A DNA stretch of 64,000 nucleotides from Methylomusa anaerophila (GTDB taxonomy: Bacteria > Bacillota > Negativicutes > Sporomusales > Sporomusaceae). The stretch lies in assembly GCF_003966895.1 (NCBI RefSeq), contig NZ_AP018449.1, positions 813,424 to 877,423 on the forward strand. The letters run 5' to 3'. Made by a program: the position numbers and the translations under genes. Numbering within the stretch: position 1 is the stretch's first letter; every line of letters begins with the position of its first letter. The notes under the pieces are model-generated. The model searched no databases and had not been told where the DNA came from. It was given only the letters and a program-made list of their open reading frames with translations. Positions 17,296-26,132 of the stretch are shown here, piece by piece.

Positions 17296-18534
17296 TCACC
17301 GGCTTTCCCGCAGCAGGGGCAGCATGGCTGCAACCCCCAGCAATCCCATCAAAGCCAGATACATAAAACCGCCTTTGAAATTGCCCAGCCAGTTAATGAA
17401 CAGACCAACCATGACCGGCGCAAAAGCCGCCCCGCCGTTGGCTAATCCGTTCATAAGCCCCGCCCCGGCTCCGGACGCCTGACCGGGAAGAATTCCCTGC
17501 AACATTGTCCAGATAATGGGCAGGCCGGCAGCAAGGGATGTAATGCTGCCAGTAATAAAGAAAGCTGCGTAGAACTGACTGGTACTGAAAAGACTTGCCA
17601 GAATTCCCGCTACCGACCCTAACAGCGACAATACTGCAAAAATCCCCCGCCGCTTAAGCCGGTCCGAAAAATAACCGATCAACACTGCGGCTATTGCCCC
17701 GGCAAAGTATGGCAGTGACGCCCAGGTACCGGTATTACCCCAGGAGAACCCCTGAGTATTTTTAAGATAAGTAGGCAGCCAGGCAATAGTCCCCCACCAC
17801 ATGGAAGCATGACAAAAGCTGAAAAAGGTAACGAGCCAAAAGCGGTAATCCGTAATAATTTGTTTATAGTAAGCACGCAACGATAAAGATAATGGTTGGG
17901 TCGCCGCTGCCTGCCCCATGCCGGCTCTCTTTATCCCGGATGGGGCATCGGCTGTACAAAACCATAACAAGATTACCGGGATTACATTGATTAAAGCCAG
18001 AGTAAAAAAACTCGCCCGCCAGCCAGCCGACTGGATCAGCCAAACCAGAAACCGCATGGAAAAGGCCGGCCCCAGAATAAGCCCCATCAACCACAGTGAA
18101 TTAGCCCTGGCCCGTTTTTCCGGTTCAAACCAATTTCCCACATATTTGCTTTGCATCGGCCAGTGAACCCCCTCGGCTAATCCCAGGAGAATCCGTGATG
18201 CAAACAGCACAGCGACGGAAGGACTCAGCCCCCCCAACGCCATGGCGGGAGCCCATGCCGCTGTTGCCACAGTCATTACTTTCCGGGGACCAAACACATC
18301 TCCCAAAGGACTGAACAGCATATTGGCCAGGGCATAGGGCAGCAAAAATAACGTCATAATCATACCCAAGGCGACTGGTTTGCCTTGTAGGCCCAAATCC
18401 CGCAAGAAGCTCTCGTCGGCGATTAGAATGGAGGCATTTACTCTGTCGGCATAAGCAATCAGTAATACAAAAAATAAAATAGCGAGCAATCTATATTGCG
18501 GTTTTATAGCAATTCCTCCTAACCGAAATATCAT
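17296..18534 (-). CDS. MFS transporter, anion:cation symporter-like
   Basis: About 412 residues with twelve hydrophobic helices; loop 2-3 reads GDVFGPRKVMTV, close to the MFS consensus. SRILLGLAEGVHWPMQSKYVGNWF resembles the organic-anion (ACS/hexuronate) branch of the superfamily, so a small organic acid is a reasonable substrate. The start is odd. The ATG at 18534 lies upstream of the best ribosome site: TTAGGAGG falls inside the first seven codons and is followed, at ideal spacing, by ATA rather than a normal start codon. Either the 18534 ATG is used without a good site or an unusual start is used. A 10-bp tandem repeat overlaps the start. Confidence 0.88.
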   Translation of the reverse strand: MIFRLGGIAIKPQYRLLAILFFVLLIAYADRVNASILIADESFLRDLGLQGKPVALGMIMTLFLLPYALANMLFSPLGDVFGPRKVMTVATAAWAPAMALGGLSPSVAVLFASRILLGLAEGVHWPMQSKYVGNWFEPEKRARANSLWLMGLILGPAFSMRFLVWLIQSAGWRASFFTLALINVIPVILLWFCTADAPSGIKRAGMGQAAATQPLSLSLRAYYKQIITDYRFWLVTFFSFCHASMWWGTIAWLPTYLKNTQGFSWGNTGTWASLPYFAGAIAAVLIGYFSDRLKRRGIFAVLSLLGSVAGILASLFSTSQFYAAFFITGSITSLAAGLPIIWTMLQGILPGQASGAGAGLMNGLANGGAAFAPVMVGLFINWLGNFKGGFMYLALMGLLGVAAMLPLLRESR

Positions 18535-18560
18535 ATAATATCATATAATATCATGTAACA
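18531..18560. repeat. Three tandem 10-bp repeats at the MFS gene start
   Basis: TCATATAATA occurs twice in perfect tandem, followed by the related TCATGTAACA, right at the 5' end of the MFS gene. The array is AT-rich and could serve as promoter or operator (inference). The 18535-18969 gap also contains a nine-G tract near 18715-18723 and a short ORF at 18792. Confidence 0.6.
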
Positions 18561-18791
18561 TATATAAAAATTTTCGCATCGACCCCGCTATACTTTTGTT
18601 CGCCCTCCGCTGCCCAACTCCTGCCAGGCAGGCAGTTCAACGGTCCTGGTAACGCTTGAACCTTTGACCCTGAACTTTTCAGCCGTTTTCGCCCCGTTGT
18701 ATCTTTTCCCGCCGGGGGGGGGCTGGCGGTTTATCTCTTTTTTTGATAAAATATGACAGGATGTACTAAATAAATTGACTGAGGTGTCGAT

Positions 18792-18902
18792 ATGTTTTGG
18801 ATTACTCTAGCTATCGGAGCTTTAATTGGAGCAGCAATAACAGCCATTGTAATAGGGCTATGCATCAAAAAGCCGGATAGCCGGAATAAGAATAACATCT
18901 AG
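18792..18902 (+). CDS. Small single-span membrane protein (36 aa)
   Basis: GAGGTG lies five bases before an ATG that opens a 36-codon frame. The protein has a hydrophobic helix (WITLAIGALIGAAITAIVIGL, about residues 3-23) followed by a charged tail rich in Lys, Asn and Arg (CIKKPDSRNKNN). The ribosome site and the clean TM-plus-basic-tail pattern make a real gene plausible. I do not recognise a family. It lies between the divergent MFS gene and the convergent galU. Confidence 0.55.
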   Translation: MFWITLAIGALIGAAITAIVIGLCIKKPDSRNKNNI

Positions 18903-18934
18903 AAAAAAACGCGCAGCGTTTGAAACCGCTGCGC
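18903..18934 (-). terminator. Terminator of galU (minus strand)
   Basis: GCGCAGCG (18911-18918) pairs with CGCTGCGC (18927-18934). On the minus strand it is followed by a run of Ts, the complement of A 18903-18909. It lies 36 bases past the galU stop and is the likely end of the polysaccharide locus transcript. Confidence 0.8.
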
Positions 18935-18969
18935 CTTGAGATAATGCTGATAGGCAGGTTCTGGCGTCA

Positions 18970-19893
18970 TTATTTTTCAGCAACGGAAGCCGTTGCCGCA
19001 ATTTCCTTGCTAATAACCGGGCCCACTTTTTTAACCAAATAATTAAGAAATTTTTCTCTGAGATCAGGACGCTTCAGGGCAAACTCCATCGTCGCCTCCA
19101 GATACCCCTGCTTATCGCCCACGTCATAACGGCGTCCCTCGAAATTATATGCATATACAGGTTTAAGAGAAGCCAGCCGTTTAAGCGCGTCAGTCAACTG
19201 AATCTCACCGCCGCTGCCCGGAGGAGTTTCCTCCAGCAGAGCAAAAATCTCCGGCTCAATTATATAACGTCCCAGCACCGCCAAGCGCGAGGGGGCTGCT
19301 TCCATAGCAGGCTTTTCCACCATATCCACGGCCTGCCATACATTTTCTTTTACGGGGACAGGCTTAATGATGCCATATTTGGAAACATTGGCCGCGGGAA
19401 CTTCCTGTACCCCGAGAATTGACCCCTGGCAGTCGTTATATACATTCATCAATTGTTTCAGGCAGGGAACTTGCGCATCCACAATATCATCACCCAATAA
19501 AACGGCAAAAGGTTCATTGCCGACAAACTGCTTGGCGCAGAGAACGGCATGTCCCAGCCCTTTTGCCTCTTTTTGGCGTACATAGTGAATCGTCACCCGG
19601 GATAATTCCTGAACCAAGCCCAGAAGATCATATTTCCCCTGTTCCTTGAGCGTGACTTCCAGTTCCACTGCCCGGTCAAAATGATCCTCTATCGCCCGCT
19701 TATTGCGGCCGGTAATAATCAGAATATCCTTGATCCCCGATTGAATAGCTTCTTCGATAATATACTGTATTGCCGGTTTATCTACTATTGGCAGCATTTC
19801 CTTAGGCTGCGCCTTGGTAGCCGGCAAAAATCGCGTTCCCAGGCCTGCCGCCGGAATGATCGCTTTGCGAATAACCGTTTGCTTGATTGACAT
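18970..19893 (-). CDS. galU: UTP--glucose-1-phosphate uridylyltransferase
   Basis: GalU makes UDP-glucose from UTP and glucose-1-phosphate in the cytosol, supplying the locus with the precursor of UDP-galactose and UDP-glucuronate. The 307-residue product shows the nucleotide-binding signature GLGTRFLPATKAQPKEMLP at the N-terminus, then LLGDDIVD and VEKP motifs, and is normal length. I start at the ATG at 19893, which follows GGTGG by eight bases; a TTG two codons upstream is too close to the ribosome site. It is the last gene of the exopolysaccharide locus. A decayed relative of this gene lies at about 23772-23912. Confidence 0.95.
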   Translation of the reverse strand: MSIKQTVIRKAIIPAAGLGTRFLPATKAQPKEMLPIVDKPAIQYIIEEAIQSGIKDILIITGRNKRAIEDHFDRAVELEVTLKEQGKYDLLGLVQELSRVTIHYVRQKEAKGLGHAVLCAKQFVGNEPFAVLLGDDIVDAQVPCLKQLMNVYNDCQGSILGVQEVPAANVSKYGIIKPVPVKENVWQAVDMVEKPAMEAAPSRLAVLGRYIIEPEIFALLEETPPGSGGEIQLTDALKRLASLKPVYAYNFEGRRYDVGDKQGYLEATMEFALKRPDLREKFLNYLVKKVGPVISKEIAATASVAEK

Positions 19894-20123
19894 ATCCAAA
19901 CCACCTTCCCGTATTTTTATATATTTTTATATTTTTAACTATGAGTTACGAGTTACCAACTTCACGCGTGTTTGTGTATCACTGCCATATTGTCTCAATT
20001 CCCCCTCCCTGTAGCTTACCTGTTACCTTCCACTAACAATGACGGAGTATCTTGTATTTTATGAAATCAGCAGTGAATGCTGGTGCTATTCGATTGCCTT
20101 TTTACGGGACATAGCCGGCAAAA

Positions 20124-21536
20124 TTATTGTCCCTGATTGTATTTAATATACTGTTTTGCAGAATCCGGCACTTCCAGTGAACTGTTCTCGATGACAGGAT
20201 CGGTAATGGTCAATTCCTGTATCTCTTGATTAGGCATTTCCTGAATGTAAAATGCGCCCATCATTTTTGGCGCGCCTTGGGTTGTGCCAATCACCGGACT
20301 ATAGATGTGAACGTTGCCAATGCCGCCGGTCCGGGTTACCTTATTATCATTATTATGGTATATGGCAATCGCCGCTCCGGTACTTCCATCCCTTTTGCCA
20401 CTCCTGTTGGCATCAATAACCCTGGGCTGGTTTATCGCAATGTGAAAAGAACGATGGTCATGTCTTTGAATCGACAGGCCATTTCTTTTTGAGTTGTCCC
20501 ACTCCGGATTTTCAATCAGCAGATTTCCCGGAACAATTGCATTATTGCTGGCAATTAGCATGCCCCTGTCGCTGGCATCATCATGGTGGTTACTGATCTC
20601 AATACTCACAGCAGCGTTCGTTCCGCCAATTTGTTGTAGAACTACGGAAATACCTGCGCCGGCATTGCCAGCAGTGAAGGGTTCAACAAGTTTTATTTCT
20701 TCCAGAACATCGCTTATCTTGTTGGGCTCAATATCGATGCCGGCTGACGGCAGTGTACCGTTGGTGTTCGTTAGCCGCGGCCGAATAATTTCAATTCTGC
20801 GGCCGCAAATCAGGGATATGCCCTGGCGCCGGTTGTTGTCGGCCTGAACATCAATCAGGCGGACATCTTCACTTACTTTACCCGCCGTCCCTGATCCAAT
20901 ATAAAATCCATCGCCCCACAAATTGTTGCAAACGGTATTCGCGACCGTAATGTTACTTGACCCTAATATCTGGATGCCCATGCCCCATTCACCGGTTGTC
21001 CCGGTATGCTGGGCCCGCTCACCCTCAATAACCCCGCCTTGAATCGTGATGTTGCTGGCATCCTTTATGGTCAGCACAGCGTAACGTTCACTGTTATTAG
21101 GTACCGCCTTAAGAACAGTATTGGGCGCCATTTTTAAAGTGACACCATTCTTTATCCGAATGGATTGCACGGCATCCACCAGATAAACCCCTTCAGGAAT
21201 AACAACTGTTCCTCCGTCCGGGGGAACAGCGTCGACCGCCGCTTGAATAGCGGCAGTATCGTTTGTCACACCGTCACCTTTGGCATTATATGATTTGACA
21301 TTAATTGCATTCGCATCATCTATCTCTACGGCAGTATTATTTATTTCTGCTACAGTATTATTATTTAGAGCGGCCGGGTCTTGCGCTCCTGTTAGCCCGG
21401 AAGAGCTTGCCGTAATATTCGTTGGTTTTTGCGAATCAAATCCCAATGCCTCCCTGGGCACTCTGTATAACACAAAAGCAATCATCAGCGCAACTCCACA
21501 CATTATGGAAATCAACCACTTCATTTTCATGCTCAC
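20124..21536 (-). CDS. Membrane-anchored right-handed beta-helix protein (pectate lyase-like)
   Basis: The protein of about 470 residues starts with a basic stretch and one hydrophobic helix (WLISIMCGVALMIAFVLY), either an uncleaved anchor or a signal peptide. A Ser/Asn/Thr-rich linker follows, then NVKSYNAKGDGVTNDTAAIQ, the usual N-cap of pectate lyase-superfamily beta-helices. The rest is short repeated strands (ASNITIQGG, SSNITVAN). Such proteins in polysaccharide loci act as lyases, hydrolases or epimerases on the nascent polymer in the envelope. Catalytic residues cannot be fixed by eye. I choose the GTG at 21536, seven bases after GGGGGA; an ATG at 21530 and a TTG at 21551 are alternatives. 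Confidence 0.78.
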   Translation of the reverse strand: MSMKMKWLISIMCGVALMIAFVLYRVPREALGFDSQKPTNITASSSGLTGAQDPAALNNNTVAEINNTAVEIDDANAINVKSYNAKGDGVTNDTAAIQAAVDAVPPDGGTVVIPEGVYLVDAVQSIRIKNGVTLKMAPNTVLKAVPNNSERYAVLTIKDASNITIQGGVIEGERAQHTGTTGEWGMGIQILGSSNITVANTVCNNLWGDGFYIGSGTAGKVSEDVRLIDVQADNNRRQGISLICGRRIEIIRPRLTNTNGTLPSAGIDIEPNKISDVLEEIKLVEPFTAGNAGAGISVVLQQIGGTNAAVSIEISNHHDDASDRGMLIASNNAIVPGNLLIENPEWDNSKRNGLSIQRHDHRSFHIAINQPRVIDANRSGKRDGSTGAAIAIYHNNDNKVTRTGGIGNVHIYSPVIGTTQGAPKMMGAFYIQEMPNQEIQELTITDPVIENSSLEVPDSAKQYIKYNQGQ

Positions 21537-21607
21537 ATGCTTTTCCCCCAATTACTTTTTCTTGGTATCTCAATGAAAGTAGACCACCCACTCCGTTTTC
21601 CGGGAAT

Positions 21608-22669
21608 TTACCTTCCACCAACAATGATGGAATACCCTGTGGGGGATAGTCGTTTAAAGCTCCTGCCAATAATCATTACTAAACAAATAACGAAAATCGG
21701 CGCCAACAAGTACGCTGTAAGTAATGTACCATGGGAAACACCCAGAAACTTTAAAGTAAGTTTCCTGGTTATAACCAGCGCCGGTTCGTGCATGGCATAA
21801 ATAAAAAAAGTATAATTTGAATATCTTAAAAGAATTTCGCTACCGGATAATGTCCAGTCATAAATGTGCCAAATAGCGGTTAGCCCAAGTAATATGGCAG
21901 CTTTCGAAAAATAGGGGATAAAAGGACCAGGGAAGGCTAATTCTATATAGGTTTTACAAAAGATCACGATTAGCCAAGTAACGAATATTGCCGACGTAAT
22001 ATTCAGGGATAACTCCCGGCGAAGGTTGAATTTATGTATTGCCAGGTAGCTTCCTAACATAAAAAAGAATATTCCCTGATTACTGATCCAAAGAAAGTTT
22101 ACATTTAATACCCAACAAACAAATAGCGCCATCACGCTATATATTTTCAAATGATATATAAGCCTGTATATAACCGGGGTAAAAAGTACATAAACCATCA
22201 AATCTCTAATAAACCATAATTGATATGCAAATGGATCAAAGAGTATCCTGTTGATGAGATCGAAAAGTGTATAGTTATTAATAATATTACTAGGCAGGGT
22301 AAAATAGGGACGGCTGAAAGGAAGGTTTTGCAGAATGTAAAAGATTAAAAATGAAAGACCACTCCAAAATAAATAGGGAATTACCAAAGTATGTATTCTT
22401 TTTCTCATTTTCACCAAAAATGCTTGCCATGTAGGTTGCTGGAAATTATAAAAAAATAAATAGCCTGAAATTAAAAAGAAAAGCGGGACTGCTATCCGGG
22501 TTATTCCCTGAGTGATAAAAGTTTGAATGAAAGTGTTTGGATTAAGTCCTATAATCCGTAAGGACTCCGCCGGTAAATTAGTATTAAGGTTGTAGGAGTG
22601 TAAATAGACTACCATTATTATTGAAATAAAAGATAAAACTTTTAATTTTCTACTCAGGTAAGTATCCAT
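21608..22669 (-). CDS. Acyltransferase family 3 membrane protein
   Basis: 353 residues with about ten hydrophobic helices. The arrangement SFISIIMVVYLHSYN near the N-terminus and PLFFLISGYLFFYN near residue 60 is typical of AT3 acyltransferases, which acetylate or succinylate exported glycans at the inner membrane. GGGGGA precedes the ATG at 22669. It is second in a tandem AT3 pair, 29 bases after its neighbour. The tandem pair suggests two different acyl decorations of the polymer (inference). Confidence 0.87.
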   Translation of the reverse strand: MDTYLSRKLKVLSFISIIMVVYLHSYNLNTNLPAESLRIIGLNPNTFIQTFITQGITRIAVPLFFLISGYLFFYNFQQPTWQAFLVKMRKRIHTLVIPYLFWSGLSFLIFYILQNLPFSRPYFTLPSNIINNYTLFDLINRILFDPFAYQLWFIRDLMVYVLFTPVIYRLIYHLKIYSVMALFVCWVLNVNFLWISNQGIFFFMLGSYLAIHKFNLRRELSLNITSAIFVTWLIVIFCKTYIELAFPGPFIPYFSKAAILLGLTAIWHIYDWTLSGSEILLRYSNYTFFIYAMHEPALVITRKLTLKFLGVSHGTLLTAYLLAPIFVICLVMIIGRSFKRLSPTGYSIIVGGR

Positions 22670-22698
22670 TTTATTGCTGTCCCCCGGTTCAATATGAT

Positions 22699-23754
22699 CT
22701 ATTGATGTTGTCTCATACCACTAATGTCTAAAGGACGTGCCAGCGCTTTTCTTATTACATTCTTGGTTAACCACTGTTCAATGTAGAGGTATGAAAAGTG
22801 AGATAAAAACGTGGCTAGCAACAACCCGACCGTACCAAAACATAATATTACATAATATACTAAGTTATTGGCGATGATGTACCCGGAAAATTTGCTAAAA
22901 ACCAGCTTTAGCGGATATAATGCAAAAGGGTGTATCAAGTAAAGACTATAGCTTATGTCCCCGTAATACTTAAAGAATTTTGTTCGGAGGAGCTTGGACA
23001 TTATCCCTTGCTGTTTTACAACAGGAAGAAAAAATAATGTTCCTAAAATCAAATAAGCAAAAATGTTTCTGGGTATGGCTAGCATTAAGGCGAAAACAAA
23101 CGGACAAATAAATGCCAGCGTATTGTTCATATTGTTTATATTAATATTTTTGTAGCTTAGATAGAAGCCAAGCCAACCTATGGCAAAGAATATCATTGGC
23201 TTGTGGGTATAGATAAGAATAAGCACTGCGGTAGCCCAAAAAAGATACAAAATCGTTTTAACCATTTTTTGTTTTTGCTTCTGGTTCATCACCAGGTAAA
23301 ACAGTACAGACATGGCAACATAAAATGCAAATTCATAGCTTAGTGACCAGGCATTTTTTTGGGCTATTGGAATTCTAAACATACCTGGCAGCATAAAGAG
23401 GTTCGTTAAAAAATTTTTAATGTATTCAAAGATGCTAATGTTTTTAAACCATTCATATCCGATAATCGGACCGGTTGCGAAGACAATTAAATGCAGCGTC
23501 AAAAATACAGGGTATATTCTTATTATCCGGTTTATAAAGAATTCCTTGATGTTATCATGCTTCAACAAGCTTAACGGGATAACAAAGCCGCTAATCATAA
23601 AAAAAATATTTACCCCAATTAACCCTAACGATGTTTTCCCCTGGAGTAATCCTCCCGTTACGGACATGCCATAGACATGTGCGAATACTACAAGTAAAGC
23701 GCATAAGCCTCTTAATCCATGGATAGTCATATTGCGATCCATATTCTTTTTCAT
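22699..23754 (-). CDS. Acyltransferase family 3 membrane protein, O-acetyltransferase type
   Basis: 351 residues with the AT3 landmarks GLRGLCALLVVFAHVYGM (catalytic His in the first helix) and GVNIFFMISGFVIPLSL, plus the NAWSLSYEFAFY pattern near residue 130 seen in OafA-like O-acetyltransferases. The set of helices is complete. GAGGTG lies four bases before the ATG at 23754. The galU fragment lies directly upstream, so the AT3 genes may have entered the locus by recombination at that point. Confidence 0.9.
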   Translation of the reverse strand: MKKNMDRNMTIHGLRGLCALLVVFAHVYGMSVTGGLLQGKTSLGLIGVNIFFMISGFVIPLSLLKHDNIKEFFINRIIRIYPVFLTLHLIVFATGPIIGYEWFKNISIFEYIKNFLTNLFMLPGMFRIPIAQKNAWSLSYEFAFYVAMSVLFYLVMNQKQKQKMVKTILYLFWATAVLILIYTHKPMIFFAIGWLGFYLSYKNININNMNNTLAFICPFVFALMLAIPRNIFAYLILGTLFFLPVVKQQGIMSKLLRTKFFKYYGDISYSLYLIHPFALYPLKLVFSKFSGYIIANNLVYYVILCFGTVGLLLATFLSHFSYLYIEQWLTKNVIRKALARPLDISGMRQHQ

Positions 23755-23771
23755 ATATCACCTCAGTTTTA

Positions 23772-23912
23772 CCTTGATAGCAAAAGGATCCTTAAACTGC
23801 TTGGCGCATAGAACAGCATGTCCAAGCCCTTTTGCCTCCTTTTGATATACCTGGTGGATGGTAAACCTGAGACAATTTCTCAAATTCTCAACCAAGCTCA
23901 ACTGATCATACT
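23772..23912 (-). pseudogene. galU gene fragment (remnant)
   Basis: On the minus strand this stretch reads TIHQVYQKEAKGLGHAVLC then AKQFKDPFA. It matches the middle of the intact GalU at 18970 (TIHYVRQKEAKGLGHAVLC, AKQFVGNEPFA) at both DNA and protein level. Similarity stops abruptly after PFA and no start or end of a gene is present. It is therefore a relic of a second galU copy, probably left by recombination during remodelling of the locus. It ends just before the AT3 gene start. Confidence 0.8.
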
Positions 23913-24018
23913 TGATGATCAGTTGAGCATTCCCCCGCAGGCAACCGGAATAAATATTCTCTACCCTGTTGCTTTAGTTCGACAATCCGCTCGCGGATCT
24001 AGGCTCGCTATTTATGGA

Positions 24019-25011
24019 TCACGATTCGCCAAATCCATGCGGATTGTTTTTATGCCACTGCCATGCTGATCTAATAATTGTGTCAAGTTCACTACAGGCT
24101 GGTTTCCAGCCTAGTTCCTGCCGTATCCGCTCTGACGACGCAACCAGTATGGCGGGATCGCCCGCCCGCCGCTCTTTCTCCTGAACGGGAAAATCAATAC
24201 CGGTCACAAATTTTGCTCTGTCAATAACCTCGCGTACACTGAAACCTCTCTCGGACCCGAGATTGTATATCCTGGACGCTCCGCCGGCCTGCAAATACTC
24301 CAAAGCCAGTACATGGGCCTGCGCCAGGTCGGTAACATGTATGTAATCCCGGATACAGGTGCCGTCCGGCGTCGGATAGTCGGTACCATAAATATCGATT
24401 GCTTGCCGCTGACCCAGGGCGGTCTTCAGAACCAGGGGGATTAAATGGGTCTCCGGTGCATGATCCTCGCCAATTGTCCCGCTGTTAAGCGCCCCGGCGG
24501 CGTTAAAATAACGCAGGGACACGTATTTTAAGCCATAAGCTTGGGAAAAATCGGCCAAAATACCTTCGATGACCAATTTAGTCCGGCCATATACATTCGT
24601 AGGGTTTGTCCGAAAATTTTCAGCTATCGGCCAAAGCTCCGGCTCCCCGTAAACAGCCGCGGTGGATGAAAAGACTATTCTATTGACGCCGCATTTACGC
24701 AATGTATTTAAGAGGGCCAGCGTAGCGACTACGTTGTTTTCATAATACTTCGCCGGGTCTTGCATCGACTCGCCTACCAGGCTGTCGGCGGCGAAATGAA
24801 TCACCGTGTCAATATGATTTGCCTCGATAGTTTCGGCCAGCCTCGCTGCTTCGCGAATATCCCCCATAATCAAAGGTATGCCGGCCGGCACGGCTCCCCG
24901 GTGTCCTTTGGACAAATTATCATAAACCACGACTTGCTGGTTGGTCTTTATAAGCTCATAAACGGTATGAGATCCGATATAGCCGGCGCCGCCGGTGACA
25001 AGTACTCCCAA
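24019..25011 (-). CDS. galE: UDP-glucose 4-epimerase
   Basis: GalE interconverts UDP-glucose and UDP-galactose in the cytosol. The 330-residue SDR protein has the NAD-binding motif VTGGAGYIGSHT at the N-terminus, SSTAAVYG and the catalytic YGRTK (Tyr-x-x-x-Lys), and the GalE-typical RYFNAAGA and GDGTCIRDYIHV-like stretches (here PDGTCIRDYIHV). The likely start is the TTG at 25011, seven bases after GGAGG, giving MGVLVTGGAGYIG; the in-frame GTG at 25026 lies upstream of that site. It follows the SDR epimerase at 25089 by 77 bases in the same operon. Confidence 0.94.
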   Translation of the reverse strand: MGVLVTGGAGYIGSHTVYELIKTNQQVVVYDNLSKGHRGAVPAGIPLIMGDIREAARLAETIEANHIDTVIHFAADSLVGESMQDPAKYYENNVVATLALLNTLRKCGVNRIVFSSTAAVYGEPELWPIAENFRTNPTNVYGRTKLVIEGILADFSQAYGLKYVSLRYFNAAGALNSGTIGEDHAPETHLIPLVLKTALGQRQAIDIYGTDYPTPDGTCIRDYIHVTDLAQAHVLALEYLQAGGASRIYNLGSERGFSVREVIDRAKFVTGIDFPVQEKERRAGDPAILVASSERIRQELGWKPACSELDTIIRSAWQWHKNNPHGFGES

Positions 25012-25088
25012 AATAATTCCTCCCACCCTAAATAAATATTTGTTAAATTCTTTATCCGTCTCAGTGAGTTATCGATTATCAATTGTTA

Positions 25089-26078
25089 TCAATTATCTCT
25101 TGCCTGAAACCATTTTACAAATTTATGAATGCCTTCTTCAAAATCCGTCCGGGGATTGTACCGCAATATCTCTTTGGCTTTGGTAATATCCGCGAAAGTA
25201 CGGTTTACATCCCCCGGCTGCATCGGCATCCTGTTTATCTCAGCCTTCTTCCCCAGTGCGTTCTCGATAGCTCTTACCATTCTGCTCAGAGTGATGGTAT
25301 TGGACTCACCCAGGTTGAATACCTCATATTTCCCCTGACCGTCCTTTGTCCAGTCGATCGCCTTGGTAACGCCGTCAATGATATCGTCAATATAGGTATA
25401 ATCCCTTTCCGTGGAACCATCGCCGTAAAAAGGAATAGGCTGTCCTTTTGAAATCAACTTTGTAAACTTATTAATGGCCAGATCCGGCCTCTGCCTGGGA
25501 CCATAAACGGTAAAGAACCTTAAACAAGCCATGTTTATGCCGTATAAGCTGTGGTAAGTATGACACAAGAGCTCTCCCGCCTTTTTGGTGGCTGCATAAG
25601 GCGATATGGGAAAATCAACAACATCATCTTCCGCAAAAGGAACCTTGGTATTATTGCCGTACACTGAAGAAGAAGAAGCAAAAACAAAGCTTTTAATGTC
25701 ATGCATTTTGCTGATTTCCAGCAGATTCACCGTACCATTGATATTCACATCGGTGTAAAGCACAGGATTCTGAATGGACGGTCTTACGCCGGCATACGCT
25801 GCCAGGTGCACAATTGTATCCACTCGATTGTCCGCAAACACCTTTTTCAGGAAAACAACATCCCGGATATCTCCCTCTGCTGCCTGATAAAGATTGGAAG
25901 CCATATTATTTTCCGTAACAAATGATCTTGTTTCCGCAGCATTGTTTCTTTTAATCCCCGGATCATAAAAATCATTAAAACTATCAATATTGATAACCGT
26001 ATTTCCTTTTTCCAACAAAGCCTCGCACAGATGAGAGCCGATAAATCCGGCTCCCCCCGTCACCACTATTGTGCTCAA
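25089..26078 (-). CDS. NAD-dependent nucleotide-sugar epimerase, UDP-glucuronate 4-epimerase-like
   Basis: A 329-residue extended SDR with VTGGAGFIGSHL, SSSSVYGNNTKVPF, catalytic YAATK and RFFTVYGPRQRPDLAI. These patterns are typical of UDP-glucuronate (or UDP-N-acetylglucosamine) 4-epimerases of capsule loci. With ugd at 39182 making UDP-glucuronate, conversion to UDP-galacturonate is plausible (inference). A TTG at 26078 with GGGGAGG seven bases upstream is the best start; the longer frame to 26114 has no ribosome site. Confidence 0.88.
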   Translation of the reverse strand: MSTIVVTGGAGFIGSHLCEALLEKGNTVINIDSFNDFYDPGIKRNNAAETRSFVTENNMASNLYQAAEGDIRDVVFLKKVFADNRVDTIVHLAAYAGVRPSIQNPVLYTDVNINGTVNLLEISKMHDIKSFVFASSSSVYGNNTKVPFAEDDVVDFPISPYAATKKAGELLCHTYHSLYGINMACLRFFTVYGPRQRPDLAINKFTKLISKGQPIPFYGDGSTERDYTYIDDIIDGVTKAIDWTKDGQGKYEVFNLGESNTITLSRMVRAIENALGKKAEINRMPMQPGDVNRTFADITKAKEILRYNPRTDFEEGIHKFVKWFQARDN

Positions 26079-26132
26079 ATATATTTCCTCCCCTGTATTT
26101 CGACTTAACGACAATTGGGATTACCTCTCACT

